DNA of 64,000 nt from Meconema thalassinum (lineage: Eukaryota > Arthropoda > Insecta > Orthoptera > Tettigoniidae): positions 1,215,610,609 through 1,215,674,608 of the forward strand of contig OX336388.2 of NCBI GenBank assembly GCA_946902985.2. Reading direction: 5' to 3'. Below the pieces are notes generated by a model. That model was not told where the DNA came from, searched no databases, and saw nothing but the letters and a program-made list of their open reading frames with translations. Below are positions 11,313-24,074 of the stretch, one piece after another (the stretch's first letter is position 1; each line of letters opens with the position of its first letter). A program made the translations under genes and the position numbers.

Positions 11313-12061
11313 AGACCATAGGCAGTGGTTGAATGGCTCATCACTATTTCCTTACTATTACGAGGTACTTGTTACTTTGAAATCCACCACTGAAACTAAC
11401 TGACGTAAATGAGGCGAAGAAACTTAAAGGAGGATGTAAATAACGCGTGAAGCTGGTGTAAATTGTCTGGATCTTAGATAAGGGCACACAGGTATCACAA
11501 TGAGGTTTTAGTGTTAATAACGTTTCAAATCGATCAGACTCAGAGAATAAGCATTGCAATATAAATACGTCACAGGAAACGTAAAACATCTGCAAAGGCG
11601 AAGACGAAAAGAAGGGTTGGCCATTTATTTTGTCTTATGTCCTATCTGCTTACGTTGTTTACTTTACTATTATTGCTATTATTTTGATGCGAATTCCTCT
11701 ACATCGGGGGGGGGGGGGGGGGGGGCTTTCAAGAAAATCCTACCGAAATGTTGTACTAACTTTAGAAATTATACTTCCAGTAAAGTTGAATTTTCACATG
11801 TAAATAGGTAATGAATCAAGGTTGACGAAACAATTAAGAAACATGAAAACCACTAAACAAATTTGTAACACACTCATAAGATGTTGAAGTTAGTACACTT
11901 ACAGCATAGACGAAGGGGAATGCCCAATAGTTACAAATTTGTTTGAAAAGGAACACCCGAATGGCCATTTTAATTACCAGTATATAAAGTTTCACCACAT
12001 GTTATTTCTAACTAATATGCCGAACTTTGGTATTCTCTTTAAAAACTATAGGAGTATAGGA
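11313..12061. other. No gene; contains a G homopolymer
   Basis: Nothing recognisable except an uninterrupted G run of over 20 bases at about 11706-11726, a likely replication or sequencing slippage site. Short ORFs across it have no recognisable domain. Confidence 0.5.
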
Positions 12062-13574
12062 TTTTTAGCCTATTTTCAATTTTGAAAAAATAGGCTTATG
12101 AGATCACCTTTTGTCCGTGTGTGTGTGTGATTCGTGTGTGTGTCCCCCCCTAATAAAATCTAAACGGCGGGAGCGATTTCAATGAAACTCGGAAAGTTCA
12201 TAGCACTATTCCCGGCGACCTCGACCGTGCCCTTCAAATTTTGTTACGACTCACCAATCCAACATGGCGGCTGTGCGAAATATTTCACCAGCATTCAATA
12301 TCTCCGAAACTATTACCGATATTACCCTGACATTTTCTATGGTGATAGAGGGAACTACTATAAGTTCACTTATGTGACTTTTAAAAACCTGGTAACTACA
12401 AAACCAACATGGCGGCCAAGCGAATTTGCGACGTTTAAATAGACGTTTCTCGCGATTTGACCAACCAAACGCAATGAAACTAGGTACAGTATATGTTTAT
12501 ATACATTGTAATGCACCGACATCTAACTTCGTTCAATTGTTTACATAATCACAAAATGGCGGATGTGCGAAATATTTCACCGGCATTCTATATCTCTGAA
12601 ACTATTAGCGGTATCTCCCTAAAATTTTGTACGGAAATAAAGGGCACTACTGGAAGTCCATCTATAAGATTTTCAAAAACCGGTTAACTACAAAACGAAC
12701 ATGGCGGCCAAGCGAATTTGAACATTTTAAATAGACCTTTCTCGCGATTTAATGTTCCAAGCGCACTGAAACCTGGTACAGGAAATATTTATACACATTG
12801 TAATCCACTGGTATCTAATTTAGTTCAATTGTTTACATAACCTCAAGATGGCGGCAGTGCGAATTTTAAAATTAAGTTTTTATTTCTTGTGATGTAGTCA
12901 TGCGATCGAAGTGAATGTTTGAATAATGAACCTACGCAATAATTTTCCTTTAATGGTACATGCCTCTATGGCCTATACATTTAACAATCCAACATGGCGA
13001 CCATCCGAAATATTTAGACGATACTGAATATCTACGAATCTATTTTAGCAATCAAACTGCTTTTTTTAATGTGCATAGGGGCTATGAACTTAAGTTCACC
13101 TATAGGACTTTAAATAACCTGGTGATCACAAATCCAACATGGCGGTGACGCGAATTATAAATATTCACATGGACGTTTCTCGCAATTTAACCATCCACGT
13201 GCAGTGAAACTTGGTACAGTAAATCTTTATCCGAATGTTAATCCACTGGCATCTAATTTATTTCAATTGTTTCCATAACCTCAAGATGGCAGCTATGAAA
13301 AATTTTTAAATCTCCTTGTTTTTTCTTGTGTCCTAATTATGCGATTGAAGTTTGAATACTACACGTTCACAATAATCTGCATGTAACAGTACATAACTCT
13401 AGGACCTACATATATAAAATCCAACATGGCGACCATCCGAAATATTTAGTCGGTTCTCAATATCTACGAATCTATTACAGCAATCAAACTGAAATTGTGT
13501 ATGTTGATAGTGGCAATTAATATAAGTAGGATATATGAAAATAGGCTGTATAGTTCTTCACGGAACTATTTGTT
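12062..13574 (+). mobile_element. Helentron-like non-autonomous element A
   Basis: The 5' end is TTTTTAGCCTATTTTC, whose AGCCTATTTT (12067) pairs locally with AAAAAATAGGCT to form a hairpin. A GT microsatellite and C7 run follow (12114-12151). The body is a degenerate tandem array. The matching inverted motif GAAAATAGGCT is at 13537-13547, followed by a hairpin (ATAGTTC...GAACTAT) and TTTGTT. Subterminal inverted motif, microsatellite, ~150-bp central repeats and a 3' hairpin match the architecture of Helentron-derived INE/DINE elements. There is no Rep/helicase, so it is non-autonomous. Element B at 56290 has the same layout with related termini. Confidence 0.65.
12262..13440 (+). repeat. 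146-bp periodic repeats with ATGGCGG boxes (element A)
   Basis: ATGGCGG or a one-base variant starts at 12264, 12409, 12556, 12701, 12848, 12994, 13139, 13286 and 13426: intervals 145, 147, 145, 147, 146, 145, 147, 140. Alternate units are more alike (AACATGGCGGCCAAGCG at 12406 and 12698), giving a ~292-bp higher-order unit. AACATGGCGGC and AAGATGGCGGC fit the YY1 consensus AANATGGCGGC. Confidence 0.8.
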
Positions 13575-16500
13575 GTATTTGTTTTGTAAAACGTCATAAA
13601 ATGTTTTAGGATTTTGAGTAATTTGTCTAACTAGCATTCGCTGTTTGTTTAATTTCTCTGAAATCTGTTGATGGTACTTCTAGTAGGCTTTCGCTATCAA
13701 CATGAAAATTGGCACGATGAGAAACAATAAACTTAGGTTAACGATAAAAATCCAAAACTACAAAATAAATCTTCTAAATTCATTTAAGGAGGAATAACCC
13801 CATTTTTTTCATAAATGTTTTTCTCACCAATTGCTGATTTTTGGTTTTCTTTTTCGAAAATTGAAAGCAATAGCATTTCCTCTATTTATTTTGCAATGCT
13901 TAACATTTTACAAAATTTCAAGATGTTGAATTTAAGAAAAGTTACATTAACTAGCGTCCACTTGTTTTTATTAATTCCTTTATAATCAGCTATTGATATT
14001 TGCAGAACATCTAAAAACTTGATACTTGACGTGCACTTAAGTAATACATTAAGGTTGATGATAAAAATCATAAACCTCAAAAATCACTCGTCATTATTCC
14101 GAATAACGGTATTTATAATCCATTTTTCGTTACATTTTTATATCAGTAAGATGCCGCTCAAGTGTTTCTAATACTTTGTAAACATATTAGAAGTTGCATT
14201 GTGCCCGATATTTCAACCTAGGATTGCGTGGCCCGGTTCATCATCACAATCCGCAGTTAAAATTCGGTACAACATTTTATAAAAATATGGATGATTAAAC
14301 ACACCTAGGTTCGAGGATACGAAGAATAAATCCAGGAGGACGAGATCAGAATGACCTCAGGGCGTGAATTAGGAACTGCGGTTCATAGGATATCTCCTAA
14401 AGGTATCTCCAATCATCCATGTTACGTTGCGAAAGCTATGAAGGACAGCACACAATTAAGATACGATTCTGCATTTATTAAGGGATGCACTGGTTACAAA
14501 ATAGTAGTAATGATTTATCTCCTAACCCTACACTTGGAGATTATCTAAGTAAATTCTTGATGTGCAATAGAAATAAGAATGAACAAATTATTTAAATCGG
14601 GACAAAATCTCCTCGTGCCCTATTTATCGATATAAATGAACTAACGGAGATCCAGCCTAAAGTTACTTTTAGGAACTGAATTTTAACACACTGTTGTATT
14701 CCACTCTTCTCTTAATCTAGAGTTCATGTCTGAGATGGTTTACCAAGTAAAATAAATTATTATGCACTCCAAAGAAAAGCTGTTCCATTGGATCTCCTTC
14801 TAAATTATAAATTGATTCTGCATCGTGTATGTCCATACTTATTCTATAATTAATTTACAATATTTACATTCCCATGCATTCTTCTCACAATGACATTTCT
14901 TAATTACCAATTACCTTTGAATCACACTGTGCTTCCTCGGCACTGCTTTAGTCCGGATCCTCTCTTACTACTACGGTATTAATTGTTACTTCATTTTATA
15001 AAGCAGGACAAAAATACTATTTCCAATACCTTTCACGGGATGTTATGTGCTTTGGTTGACACATTAGTAACTAACAAGATGATTCGATAAAATTTACAGA
15101 AATACCGTTAATCAGAATCCTTGATGCTCTGGATTCGATCTAACAATTACATAAAAAGCCATCCTCATAGTTATTAAGTGGCCACCCTGGCCTTACTTTG
15201 ATATATTCATTTGCATACTTTCATTTAACACACTAATTATTCTCGTAATTTCACTTACATGGATGCCATATTATACTACACTTTTATCACAGTGGTTCTT
15301 TAACCATCTAATTACGTTTCATGTCTCCTCACTTCTATGATCCATTTAACAATCACATTAATTGAACTTCATTTATCTTTTAACAACATTAATTACTCAA
15401 TTATTTTATTGATGCATCACACTAAACCTGCCGTACTTGGCTCACTCATTCCACCCTTTACTGTGTGAGTTTAAATCACTTTATTCATATTAGCAGTGTG
15501 CTTAAGAATTTATTCTGTGGTGTTTGGATGTTCACAATTATGTGGCCTCAGTTTCAAATGAATTTCTACCTAACCAACTGTCTTTAGCTAGCTTGTGAAA
15601 TGTTATAGTTTATGGTGTAACAGCAATTACCATATTTACAGAGTCATCTCCACATTTCAATGATTTATTTACCTATTAGGAATTATCTCCACTTATAATT
15701 AATTTAAACTAAACATCCACGATGCAATAGGTAAATTGCTTCGCTACAATAAACTATAAAAATAATTCTAACGTTACTGTGCTCATTGTTATGAATATGG
15801 GGTTCTTAATATTGCCGCAATAGAATTTGATATTGAATTTCCAACCACTAAAATTTACTCGACTAAAGATACTAGGTTCTACGAGTTATCATGGTGTGGT
15901 CTGTCCTTTCGACTCCATCGAGAAGATACCTGAAGTGTTCGTTGAGAAAATGGGATCTTCCACGACCGTTCCTCCTATCTCCAGGTCCCTTGGTAGACTC
16001 GTCTTGGATTGGGGTAGCCGCGTTAGGATGGGTGGGCCAAAATGGCACCCGGGGCCACCGGAGGGTGTTAACATTAATTTGAAAAGGACGTTAGAGCTGG
16101 GCATAAGTCAGGTGGTACGTGGGCGTTGTTTGAAAGAGTACTGTATGTTGGAGGGAAAAGGGTACAGGTTTGTCCCAATGACGTTATAGTTTTAGTTGGA
16201 GTGGAGTGGCTGGGTGAGAAGGCTACGTGTGATGTTGGTAGGCAAAGGTAAGAAAACAGAGATGATGGAACAGTGCCCTTGACCGATGAGAGGTCACGTG
16301 GCCATGAGTTCGAAAGTCTAGGTAGAAGAAAAACAAGATGGTTTAGATGAGATCAGATTTATTAATCCGAGAATTAAAAATAGATACATCCTTGCCATTT
16401 GACAACAAAACTTTTTAGTCCAACCTACGTAAGTTATAATTACATAAACCACTGTTATATTTCCCTATTTAACATATCTTTTTTATCCTGAATGTACTCC

Positions 16501-17018
16501 TGATTTTTCTTTTTTCTTCAAGTTAACTGAATTTCACACAGGCTCCGTTTCACCAAGGAATTTTATTCATTTAACATGCAGCTAGTATAGCAAAATAATT
16601 TCGAATTTGAATAATTAGAATGAATTTCTTCCTTGTCTTGATTCTAAAACTAAAATGAAATATTAACAAAGTTTTGCTTGCAACTATGTATTTTAGTTAT
16701 TCATAGCAACACCGCTGAATATGGCTGAAATATGTATATTTTATTAATTAATTTATATTAATTTATTTATGATTGCCTAAGGTGGAAATAAATTAATTTA
16801 ATACCAATTGGTATTCATTTATATTAAATCGTCAATAAGTTCTCATAACTGCGTATTGAGAAAGAGTTTCTGGCGACGTTTCTTTTTTATGTGCTAGTGC
16901 TAGGGCAGGGTTGTGGATTACCGCGTTATGAGTAACCGTCACGTTACAGTAACGAGAGGATAACGACGTTACTCTTTAAATTAGGTAACTGTAAAGCCGC
17001 TACATTTAGGAGTGTTGT
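13575..17018. other. AT-rich stretch without recognisable gene
   Basis: No domain, terminal repeat or RNA gene is recognised. The longest open frame is 15827-16189 (+, 120 aa). It has no motif I recognise and sits in a slightly GC-richer patch (15890-16330). I treat it as unproven. Confidence 0.45.
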
Positions 17019-18126
17019 GTGTTGTGGTGTTTGAAGCCATATTTTCAGTGTTGCCTTAGTAAACAAGAGTTTAGTGCTTTTCAGTCGGTTGTGTGTGTTG
17101 TTTGTTTCATGGCGATGTCAACGAACTTGATGAAATTGATGAAACAAAGAGTTTTGCCTGCCGTTTATTGCTTAACCAATTCTGAGCTGGAATATGAATT
17201 GAGAATTAGATATGGAACACCTAACCATCATAGAGAATTGCATGCTTTCGCTCTTAAGGATTAAAGGATGTTCCTGTGGTTATTCCTAATCATGATGATA
17301 ACTTCTGGAGTGCCGGTAAGTCTAACGTAGTACCCACTGTTTTTAACTTGGTGAATTCTTTAATAGATTTGGAAAGTGTCGAGAATCAATCTGCTTCGCA
17401 TGTGTATCGTATCAAGGTTAGGTCGCTTCATTGGATTCAGAGGTTACGTGATCTGATTGGTGTATGGTCACATAGCGATGTCTCATTTGCTGAGGAGTTA
17501 GATAATCTACGGTCTAAACGGGTTGAAAATTTAGATCGCATTTCTTTTCTGAAGTGACATATGGTGACCCAACCGAATCTTGGGCATGTTCGAAAAGTGT
17601 CAGTTCTATTGGTGATGAAACGTGTGAAACTGGTGATTGTGTTGAGGTTATTGATGAATCAGGACATGTGTCGTTGCATGGTAGGCAAAATGTATCGGAT
17701 ATTGTTGATAGTAATGGTGTTTCGAATATTAATAGAAAGGTAGGGTCTTCTATAGGGTTGCCAAAGAATATAGCGTGCGTTGTTCGACCAAAAGCAAATG
17801 AGCAAAGTAATTTTCAGATCATGGTATTAGTGCGTTTTGTCCCCCACATAACTTGAATTTTAATTGTTTCTAAAGTTGTTAAATCTGTGCAGACGGGTGA
17901 TAGTTTATTTTATGATCATGAAGTAATGGAAAGTGATGATCCCAAGGCTTTGGTAAGTAATAGTGGGCCATCTCGATCTAATGTGAATATGAATGGCAAA
18001 CCTAAAACTTATCGTGAGTTAAATGAGGTCATATTAGAAGCTAAGAAAGTTAGGAAGGCTGATTCTAGACGCATGTGTAGTCCATTGATGTCGTGTACTC
18101 CTAATTTTTTCCATCAGGATCGCTAG
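17019..18126 (+). pseudogene. Degenerate retrotransposon gag-like relic
   Basis: Successive plus-strand frames (17019-17264, 17276-17557, 17554-17856, 17887-18126) read like one broken gag-like protein. The phrase LTNSELEYELRIRYG near 17170-17215 resembles the N-terminal region of uncharacterised insect retroelement Gag proteins, and the block up to NLDRISFLK is helical. A frameshift at about 17262 separates HAFALKD from VPVVIPNHDDNF. No zinc knuckle or pol is seen downstream. Assignment rests on general resemblance only; a broken host gene cannot be excluded. Confidence 0.4.
17586..17832 (+). repeat. 247-bp direct repeat, copy 1
   Basis: Begins ATGTTCGAAAAGTGTCAG and ends GGTATTAGTG. Copy 2 is at 18323-18569, differing by only one or a few bases (for example GTAATGGTG versus GTAATGTTG). 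Both copies are open in a frame continuing SKSVSSIGDETCETGD. Confidence 0.9.
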
Positions 18127-18322
18127 TTGGTAACAATTATTTTCAGAAGCGAGAACCACTGCAGTCAGCTGACAACTATAGAGAGACTGGTCAAGCTACA
18201 GATTTCTTTCAGGGCTATTCTTTTCAGGGCAGCAGAGAGTTAGTGCCTGTTTCTGTTAATAATAAGGAATCTCAGTGGCGTATCTACCAGAGACCTATTA
18301 GAGGTAGCAACCAAGGTAAGAG

Positions 18323-18569
18323 ATGTTCGAAAAGTGTCAGTTCTATTGGTGATGAAACGTGTGAAACTGGTGATTGTGTTGAGGTTATTGATGAATCAGG
18401 ACATGTGTCGTTGCATGGTAGGCAAAATGTATCGGATATTGTTGATAGTAATGTTGTTTCGAATATTAATAGAAAGGTAGGGTCTTCTATAGGGTTGCCA
18501 AAGAATATAGCGTGCGTTGTTCGACCAAAAGCAAATGAGCAAAGTAATTTTCAGATCATGGTATTAGTG
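18323..18569 (+). repeat. 247-bp direct repeat, copy 2
   Basis: Near-identical to 17586-17832, 737 bp downstream. It sits in the open frame 18243-18674. The near identity shows the duplication is much younger than the decay of the surrounding relic. Confidence 0.9.
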
Positions 18570-18629
18570 GGTCGTATGATCATCTTAGTCGATGGTGTGA
18601 CAGCCAGTGAATCGTTACTGATGATATGG

Positions 18630-19135
18630 ACTTGTGTGTGTCATTCTTCAAAATTGTGTAGACTACAAGGTTAATCACAAGAAATGGTGTGTATGCGGTA
18701 TGTGTTGTGATGTGAGAATGTAGATGCACAATCTTCTAAATTGTGTAGTCTATAAGATAAATCACAAGAAAGTTGTATGTATGTAGTATGTGTTGTGATG
18801 TGAGAATGTAGATGCACAATCTTCTAAATTGTGTAGTCTATAAGATAAATCACAAGAAAGCTGTGTGTATGTAGTATGTATTGTGATGTGAGAATGTAGA
18901 TGCACACACTTTCTAAATTGTGTAGTCTATAAGATAAATCACAAGAAAGTTGTATGTACAGTATTGTGATGTGAGAATGTGGATGCACAATCTTCTAAAT
19001 TGTGTAGTCTATAAGATAAATCACAAGAATGTTGTATGTATGCGGTATGTGTTGTTATGTGAGAATGTAGATGCACACTCTTCTAAATTGTGTAGTCTAT
19101 AATATTAATCACAATAATATTGAGTGTATGTTGTA
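18630..19135 (+). repeat. Minisatellite, about 88 bp x 6
   Basis: The phrase TCTAAATTGTGTAGTCTATA recurs, with the AAATTGTGTAG core near 18650, 18738, 18826, 18915, 18998 and 19085 (spacing 83-89). Each unit continues with ATCACAAGAA, TGTATGTA and GTGATGTGAGAATGTAGATGCAC. The outer copies are most divergent. No coding potential. Confidence 0.85.
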
Positions 19136-20983
19136 TGAATTTGGTGTGAAATTGTGTTTATTTAGGTTTGTGTTGTAAAATGGGTGGGATATTTTGTTGA
19201 TTTGTGTGCATAAAGTTAAGGTTAGGTTTGATTTTATTTTAAGGGGTTAATTTGTTGTTGATTTAGGAACCGTGTATATGAATTAATATTTGTTGAAGTG
19301 TCTATCAACTAAGGTCTGCCAGATTGTTTTATGGGAGTTTATCTGGTAAGATTTAGGTTGAATTGTTACTTTACGAGCCTAAACGCTAAACAAGGAATGG
19401 GACTTGGTTAAGGTTAAAGAAAGTGATATTAGATTTAAGGCATGTATTTATAAACCAATTCTTGAAGTCTCCAGCTGGTTGAAGTGAGTCAATTTTATTT
19501 GGTTGTTGATAGAGAATATAAATACTTAGAAGGTAAGTTTATGAAGGAATATGATGGATTAATGTGTGGTAAGTGTTGGAAATATTCAAGGGCTCATATA
19601 GATCTCAAGAAATGCGTGATTCGTCTCCTTTGTTATTTCTGTTTGGTCTGAGTGTGCATAAAAGGGGTATTTATTTATGTAATTGTGTTTGTGTAAGGTG
19701 TTTTAACAGATGCTAATTTATATTCTGGCATATTTTGGTAGTCAATTGTGGGTGGTTACTTGTAAATTTTAACTTGAGGGGAATGTTTAGGTTACGTGAG
19801 TTCATGTGATAGTTTTATTGTGATTTATCTTATTTAATTTTTTGGGGTTGTATTAATTTCCTTTTCTTCAGTTTTACTTGGTCGGTTCCTCGTTTGTATT
19901 TTTCTTGTTCGAGTTTGGTCTTGTTAGGGTTTCTAAAAGTGGAAAACAGTTGGGATATGAAAGACTTATATCGGTATTCATGTCAATTTGTTGAAAATTT
20001 TAGGCAAGCGAACTCATTTTCCTGTATATCTGTTATGAATTTTGGCTATAAATAATAATTTATTAATTATTACATTGGAGGACATGATCTAATATCGAAC
20101 GCATGGTTCAAAATATTGTAAAACTTAATATTAAAATGTAAAAGACATGGAAATTAACTGAGAAGGAGGAGTTACGTCGGTAGTCTGAGGTCATATTTTA
20201 CTGTAAACTTGGGTATTATACTGTTTCGTTAGGGTTTTCTGACATTGGTATTAGCTGTTAAGTTTTCTTTACGGTGGTAAAGAACTTGTGAAGACTGTTC
20301 TGAGTAGAAGATTCGTGGCGCACTTGTGAGGGAATCCAGGGCCCGGTTGACTGAACTGTAAACTGCGAAGCTCAAAACGGACTGGAACGTGTCTTCATTA
20401 TTCAAGAACGACGTAGTAGATACTAAAAAAAATTGTATTTGTACTGTGAAAATCTTTGACTTGACTGTTTGGAATCTTGTAAGAAATTTTAATTTTAAAC
20501 ATGATGCCTAACCTGATGTGGATATTGTAGAAAGTACTTTCTAACGGAAGGATTTCACAAATTGTGGAATGATATGGTGCTGGGAAGTGTAAAAACTTTA
20601 TATTTTTGGGTCAAGATTTGCATGTCTCTGCGTGGGGTAGCAGTTGTTGTTTGAGTTGTCTTGGTTCTTCGAACCTACGACAACTATAATAGTGGGGAAG
20701 ATTGTGCCGTGATTAACGACACATGGCATATATCTACCCTCACCACCCTCAAATTTGTCTACTTAGTGCCTGCAAGGAAGGAGTTAGTTCGCTGACTCTC
20801 GGCAGATGCTCCACTGAACAAGGTAAGAAGATGTCTGCATGTTGTGTTGGTATGATTATAAAGTGTGCGCATGTCGACTGAGTGCCAAGATGGCAGGTTT
20901 GGTTTTGTTGTGGTCGTCTAAGCTACAATTGTTAGTTTTTTTTAACATCAACAAAAGGAGTCTGGAAATGATCATCGAACCGA
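19136..20983. other. No recognisable feature
   Basis: AT-rich, with no domain or repeat recognised. It was continuous with 24774 onward before the Penelope-like element inserted. Confidence 0.5.
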
Positions 20984-20996
20984 GAAGATGTAATTT
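20984..20996 (+). repeat. Target site duplication of the PLE (left)
   Basis: GAAGATGTAATTT occurs exactly at 20984-20996 and again at 24761-24773, directly abutting the element. Confidence 0.9.
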
Positions 20997-21720
20997 ATAA
21001 CTTTGAAAGAATAATAGATTTTCCGCCTTCAATACTGTTTATTTCTATTACTTACAGGGACTAGTTTCGGGGGTAAATACTCCCCCTTCCTCAGCCTGTC
21101 CAACAAAACTTCACACTGGAAAAACTTTCCATGTACAGGCTCATACAAAACACATGAAGAATAAAGAATAAAGAAATAATATTATTTACAATCCCGCTCG
21201 ACGCTCCAAAGAAGATACTTTTATTGGATCACTAAGGCCTAGGCGCATCAGAACTCCTGAATTGGGCCGGTGCTGCGGTCCGCTGTCTCCATTGCGTCAT
21301 CGTGGGACCACTCTAGTCCCCTTGTTGCTCTTGGCAAACGTCAAGCCGAGAAAATTTGTGGCCTCGTCACGCACCGCCAAGAACTGCAGTGCGCAGGGCG
21401 TGAACAAAAACAAACCGGAATTCACCTTGCGAAGTCTCTTACAGCTGAGTGTTAGTGACGTGCTTGGGAAAAGGTGGCGGTTGGGGTTGTGGGAGATGGG
21501 AGGCTAAGGAAATGAGAATGAGTGAGGTTTGTTGACGCGCCGTGTGTCGCTGTTATGGAGATTGATTAATGCGTAGAATGAGAGGTGTCAATCTTTAGTA
21601 TGTTATGAAAAATGATGGGTATGAATAGTGGAATATAGCGGGAATTTTATCTATTACAATATAATTCGTCTATTAATGTTCTGTATAAAATGCTGGTTTC
21701 AAGTATTATTTCATTAAGAT
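20997..21720 (-). repeat. PLE left inverted arm (724 bp)
   Basis: Reverse complement of 24001-24724, base-for-base in register with no net indel and only scattered substitutions. It starts exactly at the target duplication. Its inner 74 bases are an inverted copy of the last ~24 codons of the element's own ORF, so the arm is a reversed copy of the 3' end. Confidence 0.93.
21054..21099 (-). ncRNA. Hammerhead ribozyme motif, inverted copy in left arm
   Basis: Mirror of 24622-24667. On the minus strand it has the ACAGG/CCTGT stem I, the CTGAGGA core, a five-G/five-C stem II, GAAA and the GTC cleavage triplet. It would be active only in minus-strand transcripts. Confidence 0.75.
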
Positions 21721-21739
21721 AATTAAGGACATAGATTTC

Positions 21740-24074
21740 ATGAAGAAATGTAGGAACAATAAATTAGCACCGAGACATCTAGCAACTTTTCAACGTAAAA
21801 AGTTCAACAATGATTACGAACGTAGGACTCAAGAAATTGTCAATCACAGTATAATTCAGCGAGAATTAAAATTCCTCTACATCAAAAAGAATCACATTAA
21901 CAATAAACTCTACCGCACCCACTTATTAGCAGCTAATATGTCCTAAGATAAAGAATGGGATGATTTCATGTTCCAGTTACACCAAACTTTGCAATACCAA
22001 ATCAGCAAAAAGAAAAACGGCAACATTAGAAAAGAAATTTGATAACCTCGTTAGGAGCAACCAGGAGGAATCTAATGTACGACCCATCACAAAACATATT
22101 TTCCCAAAACCAATAAACAATCTGACAGACACCGTATTCAACCAATCCGAATTACAAATTCTAGAAAAAGGCATGAAGCATAATTGGATATCTAACTATA
22201 ATGCACACAACCTAACCAAACTGACAGCTGAATCGGAGGCAGCTATTAAACGACTGCCTCAAGATGAACAAAATGGTGCACGGCATGAATTCAACAAGAA
22301 AATCAAGAAAATTATTCAACATAAGAAGGAACATAGAATGGATTTACAACTTCAAAGAGATTGCAAAAGTTTATCAACCAAAATAGAACAGAACCAGTTA
22401 ATCCTAACTAAAGCAGACAAAGGCAACACCACAGTCATTATTAAGAAGAATGATTATATTAATAAAACAGGAGATTTCCTCACTAATCCCAACTTTGAGA
22501 TAAATCAAAAAGACCTCACCCAATGTTTACAAAGGAAACTTAAACAGCTCCTGAAAAACACCTTATTCATCCTTGATGAAAAACAAAAAAACAAAATGGT
22601 CAATATGAACCCTAAATTACCAACATTAAGAGCACTATCTAAAATACATAAAGATAACATTCCTATCAGACCAATAGTCAATTTCAGAAATAGTCCGACG
22701 TATAAACTCGCTCAATTTGCTCATTCATTTCTTAAATCACATTACAAACTCAAGGCTAATGCATCCTTTAAAAATTCGATACATTTCTGTGAATTAGCTA
22801 GTAAACTAAAACTTACCAGAACGCATTCTTTACACACTATAGACATAAAAGACATGTATACAAGCATACCGATTGCCGTCTCCATTGATATTATAAAGAA
22901 CAACTTAAAGAATAATAGTGATTTAACACAAGTTGAGATCTCTGAATTTTTGAACATCTTAACATTCATCCTAAATAACAACCAATTTAGTTTTAATGAG
23001 AAAATCTATAAACAAAAAGAAGGCCTCCCCATGGGTTCTCCTTTATCAGGAATAGTAGCTAACATATTCTTAGATAATCTGGAATACGAATCAATCATTA
23101 ACAAAAAGGATGGTTTGTTCTTTTGGGGACGATATGTTGATGACGTTTTCGTAATCCTTGACAGCTCTAAAACGAAAATAGAACAACTTTTGCAATATTT
23201 GAACCAAATAAACAGCAACATTAAATTTACGTCAGAAAATGAAATAAACAGTTCCATAAATTACCTTGATCTACTAGTCATGCATGATAAAGATCACCTG
23301 CGCTATCAAATATTCAGGAAACCAACTTAAACCAGTACTGTAATTAGACAAGATTCTAATCATCCAGCTTCCCATAAACGAGCAGCACTCGCATGTTTCG
23401 TCAATAGAGCGTTGAACGTCCCACTATCTGACGTAGATTATCGTAAAGAAGTTTCAATAATTCACCAAATTGCCGAAGCTAATGGATTCAATAGTAAATA
23501 TGTTAACAATATAATTAACAAAATTAAGAACAAACCCGTTTCCAGATTAGCAAAAGAAGACAAAGAACCTTCCACATACGCAACGTTCACTTTTGTGAAC
23601 CAATCCACATACAATGTTACTAGTGTACTAAAAAAATATAAAATAAAAACAGCGTTCAGAACCAATAACACTAATCATAATAAATTTTTCAACTCACATA
23701 TTCTCAACAAAACCAACAAATACAGCAATTCGGGTGTCTACAAGATTAAATGTAACGAGTGTAATGCCGATTACGTGGGACAAACGGGGAGAGGGTTCGA
23801 CACCAGATTTTTGGAACATGTCAATGCCATCAAACATAATAAATTTTCAGCGATGGGCAACCACATGGCAGAAACTGGGCATAAATTCACAACCATAGAC
23901 AATGACTTAGAAATTTTACATCAAGAAAATAAAGGCACGCTCATGAATATTTTGGAACAAATAGAAATTGATAAAGCACAGAGATTCAACCCTTCACACA
24001 ATCTTAATGAAATAATACTTGAAACCAGCATTTTATACAGAACATTAATAGACGAATTATATTGTAATAGATAA
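21740..24074 (+). pseudogene. PLE reverse transcriptase / GIY-YIG endonuclease, broken
   Basis: Encodes the single PLE protein in pieces. 21740-21946 is the N-terminal part. A stop at 21944 and a frame change in the A-rich run near 22010 move the frame to 21960-23330. RT motifs there include KADKGNTTVII, IPIRPIVNFRNSPTYKL, the motif A Asp in IDIKDMYTSIP, EGLPMGSPLSG, and catalytic YVDD in FWGRYVDDVFVIL. A single in-frame TAA at 23328 interrupts the connector. The same frame resumes (ORF from 23412) with a GIY-YIG nuclease: SGVYKIKCNECNADYVGQTG, then the conserved Arg in FDTRFLEH. The end falls inside the right inverted arm. The RT uses a nicked target 3' end as primer and the nuclease makes the nick. 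Catalytic residues look intact despite the breaks. Confidence 0.92.

Noticed and set aside
11706..11726. G homopolymer as G-quadruplex regulator (also G/C runs at 42232, 44265 and 56420)
   Set aside because: Simple homopolymers with no associated gene; possibly sequencing slippage.
15827..16189. 120-aa open frame
   Set aside because: No recognisable domain or partner frames; too short to support as a gene here.
17586..18569. Repeats considered as a CRISPR-like array
   Set aside because: Only two long copies with unrelated spacing in eukaryotic DNA; no short repeat-spacer pattern.
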